Shown: piece by piece, positions 53,201 to 61,288 of the stretch
Numbering within the stretch: position 1 is the first letter of the stretch
How the letters are laid out: every line of letters begins with the position of its first letter
From: Pedobacter soli
Lineage (GTDB): Bacteria > Bacteroidota > Bacteroidia > Sphingobacteriales > Sphingobacteriaceae
Reading direction: 5' to 3'
Length of the DNA: 64,000 bases
Assembly (NCBI RefSeq): GCF_900101435.1
Contig: NZ_FMZH01000003.1
Span: 496,001 to 560,000, forward strand
The notes under the pieces: model-generated
The model's database searches: none
Seen by the model: the letters and a program-made list of their open reading frames with translations, nothing else
What the model was told of the DNA's origin: nothing
Position numbers and translations under genes: made by a program

Positions 53201-53975
53201 GCCGATTGTATGGCGCCGGCACGATGAAATTGGGTCGTTAATTAAAGAATACAACAGCATGATTGCGGCTTTGGAGGATAGTGCCCTTAAGCTGGCCCGT
53301 TCTGAGCGCGAAAGTGCCTGGCGCGAAATGGCCAAACAGGTAGCACACGAAATCAAAAATCCGTTAACCCCGCTCAAATTGGGGGTGCAGTTACTCGAAA
53401 AATCGTGGAAGGAAAAAGATCCGAACTTTGAACTGAAGTTTAATAAATTCAGCAAATCGTTTATCGAACAGATTGATAGTCTTTCAAAAATCGCTTCAGA
53501 ATTCTCGAATTTTGCCAAAATGCCCGATACGAATTTAGAACGGCTGTTGCTGCTACCCATTATTGAACAGGCCAGAGAAGTGTTTAAAAGCACCGAAAAC
53601 GTAACCATCGATGTGATAAACAAAAGCGACCGCGAGATTGAAATCATGGCCGATCACGATCAGTTGCTCCGCACTTTTAATAACCTGCTTAAAAATGCCA
53701 TTGAGGCTATTGACGAAGATACTTTGTGCTGTATAACCATTGTTGTGTATATGGATGCAAAAAATGCCTATATCGAAATAAAAGATAACGGAAAGGGTAT
53801 ACCTCCATCTTTACAGGATAAGATCTTTGTGCCCAACTTTACCACAAAATCATCGGGTACAGGCTTAGGGCTGGCTTTTGTTAAACAGGCCGTAGAAAAC
53901 GCGGGTGGTACGGTTAAATTTACTTCGGTAAGCGGTCTTGGAACTACGTTTTATCTGAATTTCCCTTTGGCTTAG
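50244..53975 (+). CDS. Giant NtrY-like sensor histidine kinase
   Basis: 1243 residues, far above the usual 400-700. An N-terminal helix (about 10-26), an extracytoplasmic domain, then a block of about eight membrane helices (roughly 210-466), a second extracytoplasmic domain (about 470-690), two further single helices (near 695-715 and 770-790), a third sensor region and a helix (about 945-967) leading into HAMP. The kinase core has H1035 in VAHEIKNPLTPLKLGVQLLEKSW, typical of NtrY, then NLLKNAIEAID (N box), IKDNGKGIPPSLQDK (G1), NFTTKSSGTGLGLAFVKQ (F/G2). No response regulator is adjacent. It may sense envelope or membrane-derived signals; that is speculation. Confidence 0.9.
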   Translation: MKLSFGVKIRFLLLVLGCCLIATSISLSRFTTKSELLDHDANEIQQNLLAKERSVESFLANKKEVAKAKQFHLNPQDATNFIETYRKQNGINLFTYQNDELKFWSTYKVSEIDPSAIKEGSSVLFFSNGWYEVIKSVQGNFSFIFLISIQSQYPFKETQYFKNDIDPLLSKTRILTFASFTDKDVYTIKSLDNKFLFGLKVKPGYADTYFSGIQLWLFVAGMLCICMFFNSLCSFIARRGHIAWGTFLLLFFFLAFRLTDLYFGWFNHRFTLDLFDPKIYADSFLMPSLGDFLLNVIAITWLLLFMYNHKAQYQFPGWIKRNKFVGLFIQAALMVFIGKIVWDTDDIFFGLIFNSRINFDIVNILKLSGTSWVGIVILCLAWFQIYLITVISATVSSQLNVTNRERIIIFLIGFTGVFIYKLFVDFNAFFIVFALVLFIVARAVYLKESNFSIGMFAIVFFCLAFNTSIKYTRFKDIKERNLREPMARKIQSSEDLNAILALGTLGNDIAKDDFLARYFNQNKTANYAVLKNHLKDYLDGYLSRYDSQIYPYDRLGTAMGNADSPPIDKYKNLVEAGSVKIDGSNFFYQVNNTFGYQDYFGIISVVDNGNLLGTLIIELRSKPYNYNNRLPDLLGDQKQAKDEDFRGYSIAFYSNDKLLNQSGNYTFPLDGSVFKGKKDDFVTLSDDSLHYSHLIYKPSASKMVIISKAKVDYVERLAALSFFFLVFIIFSLLLYGLIWLIKNLDDDKVGWFSINRSLMINANKILYKTRIQVVIVLSVVATLVIVGWVTYYYMDKEYRGQQDAILKDKIRKVQQNFEKQVFSNGMISNDENAAADFNNFADINNADLNLYDLSGNLTMTTYPKLYSYKIIGRKMGPLAYIALNGLRRSEFINLDEKIGNLTYAAAYAPVRNAQNKTIAYLGLPNYSNEEEYSDKIALFVSNLINIYALVFVAIGVLAIFLANQITSPLTFIQESISRTKIGQRNEPIVWRRHDEIGSLIKEYNSMIAALEDSALKLARSERESAWREMAKQVAHEIKNPLTPLKLGVQLLEKSWKEKDPNFELKFNKFSKSFIEQIDSLSKIASEFSNFAKMPDTNLERLLLLPIIEQAREVFKSTENVTIDVINKSDREIEIMADHDQLLRTFNNLLKNAIEAIDEDTLCCITIVVYMDAKNAYIEIKDNGKGIPPSLQDKIFVPNFTTKSSGTGLGLAFVKQAVENAGGTVKFTSVSGLGTTFYLNFPLA

Positions 53976-54006
53976 CTAAGTATGAGAAAGAAGCGTTAAT
54001 GTGATT

Positions 54007-54909
54007 TTACCGAAGTTCTACCTGGGCTTTCCCCATGGTATTGCCATCAGCATATAAGATTACGGTATAAATACCTTTTATAAAGGGCTTTGGGTTTGCC
54101 CAGTCGATAACATAGGTGCTGTCATCGTTATTGTAATTGATAAAAATAGAGTGGCTGTACTGCATGTCCTGTCCGTCGGCTTCGAAGTGGTTGCCTTCAT
54201 CAGCCAATAGGTTTCCTGCCGGATCAAATACCCTGAGGTAAATGTTATGATGCCCTTTTTCGGCCAGTTGGTTTGGGATAATGGTAAAGCGTACGCTTAA
54301 TTTTTCGGCTGTAGACGATCTGGTTACTTCTACTTTTTTTCCGCTCGATTTAGTTCTGAAGGCTATAATTTCGGCCGATTGAAGCTTTAGCACAGCAGCA
54401 GTTTTAACTTTTGCATTGAGGTTGCTGTTCTCACTTTCGAGGTTCGACGCTTTGTTGCTGATGTTTCTTAAGGTATTCTCCAGGCTATCGCGGCTGTTCT
54501 TTAAAAGGATATTGTCTTTTTGCAGCTGGATAATCTGATCGCTGTAATTCTTAACAAAGGTTTTCAACTCATTAATCTGCGCATTTGCCTTATCGAGCTC
54601 AACCTGGGTAATCTGGTTTTTCTCCAGGGCCAGTTTAAGTGCATCGATTTTTTTGCGCGCGTCTTTCTGTTCTTCAACCAGCTTTTCGTTTAAATCTAAA
54701 TTAAGCGCATTAACCTTATCTAACTCCACTTCAATTTTTTCGACCTCAAGCCGCAGTTTGTCCTTCTCCGTACTTACGGTAACAAACCTTTCGCTCTGCT
54801 TTCGGTCTTTAAGAAACAAATAAGCATTTGTACCAATTAAAGCCGCTATAACAATTACCAGAAAGTAAATTTTGTTCCTATCACCTTTATTAACTTTTTG
54901 TGATTCCAT
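54007..54909 (-). CDS. Membrane-anchored coiled-coil protein
   Basis: 300 residues: a membrane helix at about 14-32 (IYFLVIVIAALIGTNAYLFL), then a long heptad-rich coiled coil (about 40-180: KDKLRLEVEKIEVELDKVNALNLDLNEKL..., LENTLRNISNKASNLESENSNLNAK) and a C-terminal beta-sandwich-like domain (VRFTIIPNQLAEKGHHNIYLRVFDPAGNLLADEGN, ending FIKGIYTVILYADGNTMGKAQVEL). No known family. It is convergent with the giant kinase (31 bp between stops), so not co-transcribed. A periplasmic or surface tether role is a guess. Confidence 0.75.
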   Translation of the reverse strand: MESQKVNKGDRNKIYFLVIVIAALIGTNAYLFLKDRKQSERFVTVSTEKDKLRLEVEKIEVELDKVNALNLDLNEKLVEEQKDARKKIDALKLALEKNQITQVELDKANAQINELKTFVKNYSDQIIQLQKDNILLKNSRDSLENTLRNISNKASNLESENSNLNAKVKTAAVLKLQSAEIIAFRTKSSGKKVEVTRSSTAEKLSVRFTIIPNQLAEKGHHNIYLRVFDPAGNLLADEGNHFEADGQDMQYSHSIFINYNNDDSTYVIDWANPKPFIKGIYTVILYADGNTMGKAQVELR

Positions 54910-55118
54910 TTTTAATAACGCTGTATCTTCTATAAATTAATATACTTTTGTTCTCCATAGGTAAATGGGGGGGTACACAATTAATTTTTAGGAGGCGCAA
55001 ATTAAAATTTTTAATAAACTTATAAGAGTTTTTAAAAAAAATCGTTTACTTGCTAATGTTCATTTGTACTCAAATCAACACAAACACACAACCTGAATAA
55101 AAAAATAAGATAGAAATA

Positions 55119-56663
55119 ATGCTTAAAAACTTCCTATACGCACTTTTATCCTTAACTGTATTACCATATATATTAAATGCACAACCATTATCAAAAATTG
55201 CACCAAAAAGGGAGTTTAGGGGAGTGTGGGTGGCAACCGTTACCAATATAGACTGGCCTTCCAAGCCTGGTCTCACTGTCGATCAGCAAAAACAGGAACT
55301 TATCGGTATTCTTGAACGCCATAAAAGTCAGGGCATGAATGCCATTATTTTGCAGGTAAGGCCGGCTGCCGATGCTTTTTACGCAAAATCGAGAGAACCC
55401 TGGAGCCAATGGTTAATGGGTAAACAAGGTCTGGCACCAGCTGCTGGTTACGATCCCCTGGCTTTTGCCATTAAAGAAGCGCATTTTAGAGGGATGGAAT
55501 TACATGCCTGGTTTAACCCTTACCGGGCCAGCATGAGTAGTACTGCGGTGTTGAGCGAAAACCATGCTTATCGCCAGCATCCCGATTGGTTTTTTACTTA
55601 TGGTGGTAAAAAACAATTCGATCCGGGTATTCCGGAAGTTAGGGAATATATTGTGCAGGTAATTCTGGATGTTGTAAAAGGCTACGATATCGACGGCATC
55701 CATTTCGACGATTATTTTTATCCCTACAAGGTAGAAGGCCAAACCATTAACGATGGCAATACTTTTTATAAATACCCCAACAATTTCTCTGATATTAAAG
55801 ACTGGAGACGGAATAATGTCGATTTGCTGATTAAACAGCTTGATGATAGTATTCACCACTATAAAAAGTGGGTTAAATTCGGAATCAGCCCCTTCGGGAT
55901 CTGGAAAAATAAAAATGAAGACCCTGAAGGTTCTGCAACCAGTGGTTTATCTAATTATGCCGAACTTTTTGCCGATAGCCGTAAATGGGTAAAAGAAGGT
56001 TGGGTAGATTACATTAACCCCCAGATTTATTTTACGTTTACCAGAAGGGTTGCGCCTTATGGTGTTTTGGTTGATTGGTGGAGCAATAATACTTACGGCA
56101 GGCATGTTTATATTGGTCAGGGCGCTTATCTGGTCAACTCGAGGGCAGAGGCTGCCTGGAGGAACATGAGCGAAATTCCTAACCAGATCAGATATCTGAG
56201 AGATAACAACCGGATTCAGGGAAGCGTTTTCTTCAGCTCAAAATCTTTGAGTACGGTAGCAAAAGCAGTTGGCGATTCGCTAAAAAACGATTTTTATAAG
56301 TACCCGGCTTTGCCACCACAAATGCCATGGCTGGATGAAGTACCGCCAAACGAACCACAGGCTTTAACTGCCGATGCCATGAAAGACGGGGTGCACCTGA
56401 AATGGCAACTTCCGCTGAAAGCCAAAGATGGAGAAACCGCTTCGGGTTTTGTAGTCTACCGCTTTAACGAGGGCGAGAAAATTTCGGTCCTTGATCCTAA
56501 AAACATTGTCAAAATAAGTTTCGAAGATTACCTATCCTTTATTGATACAAGCGTAGAAAGCGGCAAGCGCTATAGCTATCTGGTAACCGCCTTAGACCGC
56601 TTAAAAAATGAAAGTGAGCCTAGCGGCCCTGTTGGTGTAGAAGTGCCGCTGGCGAAAGAATAA
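55119..56663 (+). CDS. Exported GHL10/DUF187 family glycoside hydrolase with C-terminal Fn3-like domain
   Basis: 514 residues with a signal peptide (MLKNFLYALLSLTVLPYILNAQP). The catalytic barrel shows the family motifs KREFRGVWVATVTNIDWPSKPGL, GMNAIILQVRPAADAFYAKSREPWSQWLMGKQG, ELHAWFNPYRASMSS, GYDIDGIHFDDYFYPY and GWVDYINPQIYFTFTR; DxD in DGIHFDDYF is the probable acid site. The last 100 residues form a fibronectin III-like beta domain. Members cleave peptidoglycan or related glycans in the envelope. It opens the amino-sugar neighbourhood and is convergent with the LacI gene. Confidence 0.9.
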   Translation: MLKNFLYALLSLTVLPYILNAQPLSKIAPKREFRGVWVATVTNIDWPSKPGLTVDQQKQELIGILERHKSQGMNAIILQVRPAADAFYAKSREPWSQWLMGKQGLAPAAGYDPLAFAIKEAHFRGMELHAWFNPYRASMSSTAVLSENHAYRQHPDWFFTYGGKKQFDPGIPEVREYIVQVILDVVKGYDIDGIHFDDYFYPYKVEGQTINDGNTFYKYPNNFSDIKDWRRNNVDLLIKQLDDSIHHYKKWVKFGISPFGIWKNKNEDPEGSATSGLSNYAELFADSRKWVKEGWVDYINPQIYFTFTRRVAPYGVLVDWWSNNTYGRHVYIGQGAYLVNSRAEAAWRNMSEIPNQIRYLRDNNRIQGSVFFSSKSLSTVAKAVGDSLKNDFYKYPALPPQMPWLDEVPPNEPQALTADAMKDGVHLKWQLPLKAKDGETASGFVVYRFNEGEKISVLDPKNIVKISFEDYLSFIDTSVESGKRYSYLVTALDRLKNESEPSGPVGVEVPLAKE

Positions 56664-56666
56664 GGG

Positions 56667-57689
56667 CTAAAGAGCCTTTTTATTGGTCGATTCTCTTTCT
56701 ACAACAGTGGGGTCGAGCACAATATGTTCCATACCGGAGTAAGGATTTTGCTGGTTAATCATTTTCAGAAACATCTTAGCACATGCTTTGCCAATTTGTG
56801 GCGCATGTTGATCGATGGTGGATAGATTAGGGGTGATGTAGGCTGAAAAAGCTTCATTGGCAAAGCCAATTACGCCAATTTCGGGCGGTGTTTCGTCAAT
56901 TTCTTTGAGCTTTTTAATAACCCCTACAGCTGTAAAATCATCGCCGGCAATAATGGCGTCGGGTTTATTGCGGCCGCGCATCAGTTTACCAGCCCCGAAA
57001 CGGCCATCTTTGATAGACAGGCCCCCAAAAATGATGTGTTCTTCTATTAATGGTAGACCATTGTCTGCAAGTGCCGCTTTGTAGCCTTCCAAACGATCGT
57101 TGAAAATCTTGATCTGGTGTACGGTGGTTACAAAAGCTATTTTTCTGTAGCCACTATCAATTAAATGTTGCGTGGCAATATAACCTGCCCTAAAATCATC
57201 GAGGGTAATGGTGGGCACCTTTAAATCTGCATTTACCCTATCGAATAAAATTAAGGGCTTATTTTGTTTCACAATTTCTGCAAAGTGGCTTACATCTTGT
57301 GTTTCCAGCGATAGGGAAGCCATAATTCCATCAACCTGTGCTTCTAGTAAAGTTTTTACACCATTTATTTCATTCTCTACAGATTCGTTAGACTGATAGA
57401 TAATTACGCGGTATCCGCTATCTTTTAAGCCATCTTCTATGCAATGGATAATGGAAGCAAAAAAATGGGCCTGTACACTTGGAACAATAACCCCGATAAT
57501 GTGTGTTTTGCCCGATTTTAATGCCGATGCGAGCTTGTTTGGGCTATAGTTTAATTTCCTGGCCATATCAACCACTGCTTTTCTTGTGGTATCGCTTATG
57601 GCCGGAAAGCCACTCAATGCCCTCGAAACGGTAGATACCGTAACATTCAACTCCTTTGCAATGTCGTATATGGTGGTTTTCTTTTTCAA
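56667..57689 (-). CDS. LacI-family transcriptional regulator
   Basis: 340 residues. The N-terminal HTH (TIYDIAKELNVTVSTVSRALSGFPAISDTTRKAVVDMARKLNYSPNKLASAL) includes the hinge helix; the rest is a periplasmic-binding-protein-like sugar domain (IIGVIVPSVQAHFFASIIHCIEDGL, ..VIIYQSNESVENE..., GVIGFANEAFSAYITPNLSTIDQ). It is co-directional with and 43 bp downstream of the NagX-like gene, so it probably responds to an amino-sugar and controls nearby genes. Operator not identified. Confidence 0.93.
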   Translation of the reverse strand: MKKKTTIYDIAKELNVTVSTVSRALSGFPAISDTTRKAVVDMARKLNYSPNKLASALKSGKTHIIGVIVPSVQAHFFASIIHCIEDGLKDSGYRVIIYQSNESVENEINGVKTLLEAQVDGIMASLSLETQDVSHFAEIVKQNKPLILFDRVNADLKVPTITLDDFRAGYIATQHLIDSGYRKIAFVTTVHQIKIFNDRLEGYKAALADNGLPLIEEHIIFGGLSIKDGRFGAGKLMRGRNKPDAIIAGDDFTAVGVIKKLKEIDETPPEIGVIGFANEAFSAYITPNLSTIDQHAPQIGKACAKMFLKMINQQNPYSGMEHIVLDPTVVERESTNKKAL

Positions 57690-57731
57690 ATTTTTGATGG
57701 GAGGTCGATTTAATAATAGGTTATAAAAATA

Positions 57732-58892
57732 CTAAACCTTAATAATAATGTTCTTCTTGTACATGAAATATAATAATACATAGAAACCAAGAACATAGGT
57801 AATGGCCCAAACCAATGAAGCATTTATCGGGCTAAAAAACGGCGTGTAGCAAATTTCATAAAACCTAACCAATAATCCGGTTTTTGTTCCGTCGGGTTTA
57901 GTAACCTGTACAAGATTTAATACCCTGGGCATTAAGCCCGCCAAAAAGAAAACAGTAATGGCATTTACACCATACACCACAAACGGGGTTGTAAATTTCT
58001 TGTAGCCCTGTACATCAATAATCCAGTAACATAGCGCAAGGCCTATACTGGCCAATCCCCCGGCATAAAGCACATAAGAACTTGTCCAAAGTGCTTTGTT
58101 AATCGGGAATTGTAAATCCCAAAGCAGACCAAGTATAACAGCCGTTATACCTGCTGTAAAAAGCCAGGCTACTTTTGTGGCGTTATCTACATCTTTTCGG
58201 CGCATCCAAACCCCAACCAGAATACCAAACAGGCAGGTGCCAACGGCTGGTAAAGTACTTAAAATTCCTTCCGGATCCCATGTTTTTGATGAAGCCCAGG
58301 TGTGCGCTTCGGTTAAAATCCCCCTGTCTATCCAGGCGGCTAAGTTGGTTTCTTTTTCCAGGTTCGGATAGCCCACGCCTGGCACAGGTATAAAGGTCAT
58401 TAAAGCCCAGTAAACAGCCAGAATAACAATTAATGTTTTAAATATTGTTTTTTCAGAAGCTTTTAGGAAAATGATGCTGCTGATGATAAAAACAATGCCA
58501 ATTCTTTGCAAAACACCTAATAGCCTAACCGTTTGAAAAGCTTCAAGAAGCGTACTTTCTGTAGTAATTGCACTGATGATTTTTCCGAAAATAGCCAAAA
58601 AGAACCCTAACAGGTATAGGGTCAAACCTCTTTTAATAGCTTTAATAATCGTTTTTTGATGTGTAGCCGGATTTGCTTTACTGCTGCTCATGGCAAAGGC
58701 AATTGATACCCCAACAATCCACAGGAAAAACGGGAAGATCAGATCTGTTGGCGTGCATCCATTCCATTCGGCATGCTCTAAAGGCGCATAAATGTGCCCC
58801 CAACTACCCGGATTGTTTACTAAAATCATGGCAGCTACCGTTAATCCTCTAAAAAAATCGAGTGAAAGCAATCTTGGTTTAGTTTCGGTCAT
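57732..58892 (-). CDS. NagX-like heparan-alpha-glucosaminide N-acetyltransferase family protein
   Basis: 386 residues with about ten membrane helices. Begins RLLSLDFFRGLTVAAMILVNNPGSWGHIYAPLEHAEWNGCTPTDLIFPFFLWIVGVSIAF, the DUF5009/HGSNAT signature; in the human lysosomal relative the His near this region takes up the acetyl group and passes it to glucosamine. The bacterial members (NagX) sit in N-acetylglucosamine loci, exactly as here beside nagB, a LacI regulator and anmK. Likely it modifies or transports amino sugars at the inner membrane. Confidence 0.88.
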   Translation of the reverse strand: MTETKPRLLSLDFFRGLTVAAMILVNNPGSWGHIYAPLEHAEWNGCTPTDLIFPFFLWIVGVSIAFAMSSSKANPATHQKTIIKAIKRGLTLYLLGFFLAIFGKIISAITTESTLLEAFQTVRLLGVLQRIGIVFIISSIIFLKASEKTIFKTLIVILAVYWALMTFIPVPGVGYPNLEKETNLAAWIDRGILTEAHTWASSKTWDPEGILSTLPAVGTCLFGILVGVWMRRKDVDNATKVAWLFTAGITAVILGLLWDLQFPINKALWTSSYVLYAGGLASIGLALCYWIIDVQGYKKFTTPFVVYGVNAITVFFLAGLMPRVLNLVQVTKPDGTKTGLLVRFYEICYTPFFSPINASLVWAITYVLGFYVLLYFMYKKNIIIKV

Positions 58893-59210
58893 GGTTAGTT
58901 GGTTTGGTTCAGCTAACTAATTTAGAGTATTGTTTTTATAAAGAGAAATAACTTGCTCACGAAGTTTAGCCAGGGGCAGTGTGCAGCAACGTCATTTCGA
59001 GCGGAGCGTAGCGCAGTCGAGAAATCTGCCGAGGTGGATCTCTCCCTGCCCGAAGCAGGCGGGCGTTCCACTGCGTTTCAGTCGAGATGACGGTCTTCTT
59101 TTAAGGGTGACTTGCAGGGGAGGGCTGTTGCCTCTTCAGACTTCGGAGGAAATCTAAAAAAAATCCTGCTTTGAGCTAACAAAGCAGGATTGATATCGGT
59201 TATACTAAAA
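58893..59210. repeat. Repeat-bearing intergenic region between nagX-like gene and nagB
   Basis: 318 bp. Positions 58990-59093 form a repeat with CGTCATTTCGA at the left and TCGAGATGACGG at the right, the same family as the copy at 18235; internal GCCCG..AGGCGGGC hairpin. The nagB terminator lies at its right end. No gene. Confidence 0.65.
59152..59191 (-). terminator. Terminator of nagB
   Basis: Perfect 12-bp arms AATCCTGCTTTG (59162-59173) and CAAAGCAGGATT (59180-59191); on the minus strand a run of seven T residues follows. Confidence 0.85.
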
Positions 59211-61136
59211 CTAATCTTCAAATTTCCAGCGTACAAAAGCTTCCATCGCTTCGTATTCTGCGAGACCTAAATTATCGTAAGCCTTAGCTGTTTCGCGGTT
59301 ACGGTCTTCTGCACGTTGCCAGAATTCTCTTGAGTCATCGCCAGGGAAAACAGCTCTGTCTTTTTGGCTCTGGTGCTTGAAAATAGCGTATTTTTTGCGT
59401 TCAAGCTCTTGCGGAGAAATTGGAACAGCCATTTCGATTTCGTGTGTTTCGAACTCGTGCCATGCACCACGGTACATCCATAACCAGCAATCCTGTGCCC
59501 ATGCCTCTGTTTTACGCAGGCGTTTTAATGCCGCAAGAATAATGTTGAAACAAACAATGTGCGTGCCATGTGGATCTTCGAAATCGCCGGCCGCATAAAC
59601 CTGGTGAGGTTTAACTTTTTGCAACAGCTCCATGGTTAATTCGATGTCGGCATCGGTTACCGGGTTTTTCTGCACTTTACCACTTTCGTAGAAAGGAAGT
59701 GCCTGGAAGTGAATGTGATCGTCTTCTAAGCCGCAGTATCTCGCCCCTGCAATAGCTTCTCCTTTTCTGATTAAACCTTTAACAGTTTGGATTTCAGGCG
59801 TATCTACCTGATTAGGTTTTTTCTGCTCAATAAAGGTTCTCATATTGTTATAAAGTTCCTTTAAGTGCGAATTATCCATGCCCATTTTCTCTGTAAAATC
59901 TACATTGAATTCTACAAAGCGAAGTGCATCATCATCCCAAACGGCAGTGTTACCAGAAGTTTGATAAGCCACATGCACATCGTGTTTCTGATCTACCAAA
60001 CGGATAAAAGTACCACCCATCGAAATCACATCATCATCAGGGTGTGGCGAAAAGATAATAACCCTTTTCTTAGCAGGTTCTGCTCTTTCCGGACGTTGAG
60101 AATCATCTGCATTCGGTTTACCGCCTGGCCAGCCTGTAATGGTGTGTTGTAATTTGTTAAAAATATGGATGTTGATATTGTACACTGGTCCTTTTTCGGT
60201 AGCCAGTTGTGCCATACCATTGTTGTTGTAATCGTCTTCAGTTAATTTTAAGATTGGTTTGTTTAAGGTATTTGCCAACCAGATTACTGCTTTACGGATT
60301 AAACTATCAGTCCAGATACAATCTTTTACCAGCCATGGCGTATCAAAACGGGTTAAATCTGAAGCTGCAGGAGCATCAAGTATAAATTCAACATGATCTG
60401 ATAACTGAAGGAAAGTAGCTGGTACTTCGCCAGAAATTTCGCCTTCTACAGCTTTTTTAATGATTGAAGCTTTTTTACGGCTCCAGGCCATTAATATAAT
60501 TTCTCTTGCTTTGAAAATGGTACCAATACCCATGGTAATGGCTTTGGTAGGTACAAAGCTTTTTCCACCGAAATCGCGTGCAGCATCGCGGCGGGTAAGG
60601 TCATCAAGTGTAACTAACCGTGTACCTGAGTTTGGCGCAGAACCCGGCTCGTTAAAACCGATGTGACCGGTACGGCCAATACCCAGAATCTGGATATCAA
60701 GACCACCTAAATCACCAATTTTCTTTTCGTAGTCTAAACAAAACGCCGGAATGTCTTCCAACGCAAGTGTTCCGTCAGGAATGTGAACATTCTTTTTATC
60801 GATGTCGATGTGATCGAAAAGGTTCTCGTTCATGAAAGTAACGTAGCTCTGTGCCGCAGTTGGCGCCATCGGATAATACTCATCCAGGTTGAACGTAATT
60901 ACGTTTTTGAAACTTAAACCCTCTTCTTTGTGCAGTCTCACCAGTTCGGCATATACTGCAATTGGAGTAACACCTGTTGCTAAGCCCAGTACTGCAGGTG
61001 CGTTGTTTGCTTGTTTTGATTTAATGAGCTCCGCGATGCGGTTTGCTACATTAATGGAAGCAATTTTTGGATTTTCGAACACGCTTACGGGTAGTTTCTC
61101 GAAACGTGTCTCCTCCAGTAAATTTAATCTAGCCAT
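59211..61136 (-). CDS. nagB: Glucosamine-6-phosphate deaminase fused to a PIG-L-type deacetylase domain
   Basis: 641 residues, about 380 more than NagB alone. Residues 1-270 are the deaminase: FNLDEYYPM, IGRTGHIGFNEPGS, TMGIGTIFKAREIILMAWSRKKA. After a linker, the C-terminal half (about 365-641) starts RVIIFSPHPDDDVISMGGTFIRL, the PIG-L/LmbE zinc motif (HPDDD), and continues with DPHGTHIVCF, which supplies a further His ligand. NagB converts glucosamine-6-P to fructose-6-P and ammonia. The added domain is of a type that removes N-acetyl groups from sugars, so the fusion may join deacetylation to deamination. The fusion is known in Bacteroidota; the activity of the second half is inferred. Confidence 0.93.
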   Translation of the reverse strand: MARLNLLEETRFEKLPVSVFENPKIASINVANRIAELIKSKQANNAPAVLGLATGVTPIAVYAELVRLHKEEGLSFKNVITFNLDEYYPMAPTAAQSYVTFMNENLFDHIDIDKKNVHIPDGTLALEDIPAFCLDYEKKIGDLGGLDIQILGIGRTGHIGFNEPGSAPNSGTRLVTLDDLTRRDAARDFGGKSFVPTKAITMGIGTIFKAREIILMAWSRKKASIIKKAVEGEISGEVPATFLQLSDHVEFILDAPAASDLTRFDTPWLVKDCIWTDSLIRKAVIWLANTLNKPILKLTEDDYNNNGMAQLATEKGPVYNINIHIFNKLQHTITGWPGGKPNADDSQRPERAEPAKKRVIIFSPHPDDDVISMGGTFIRLVDQKHDVHVAYQTSGNTAVWDDDALRFVEFNVDFTEKMGMDNSHLKELYNNMRTFIEQKKPNQVDTPEIQTVKGLIRKGEAIAGARYCGLEDDHIHFQALPFYESGKVQKNPVTDADIELTMELLQKVKPHQVYAAGDFEDPHGTHIVCFNIILAALKRLRKTEAWAQDCWLWMYRGAWHEFETHEIEMAVPISPQELERKKYAIFKHQSQKDRAVFPGDDSREFWQRAEDRNRETAKAYDNLGLAEYEAMEAFVRWKFED

Positions 61137-61288
61137 TTTTTTTATATGGATTTTAATGTACGGAGCAGTAAATATAGCGAGTTGTGCACAATTTTTAACA
61201 CAGGATATTTACTTTTATTGCAAGTATTTTTATAAAATTGAGTTAATGGTGCAGACAAACGTTTGTTCGTTTTTAAGTAATAATCAAT

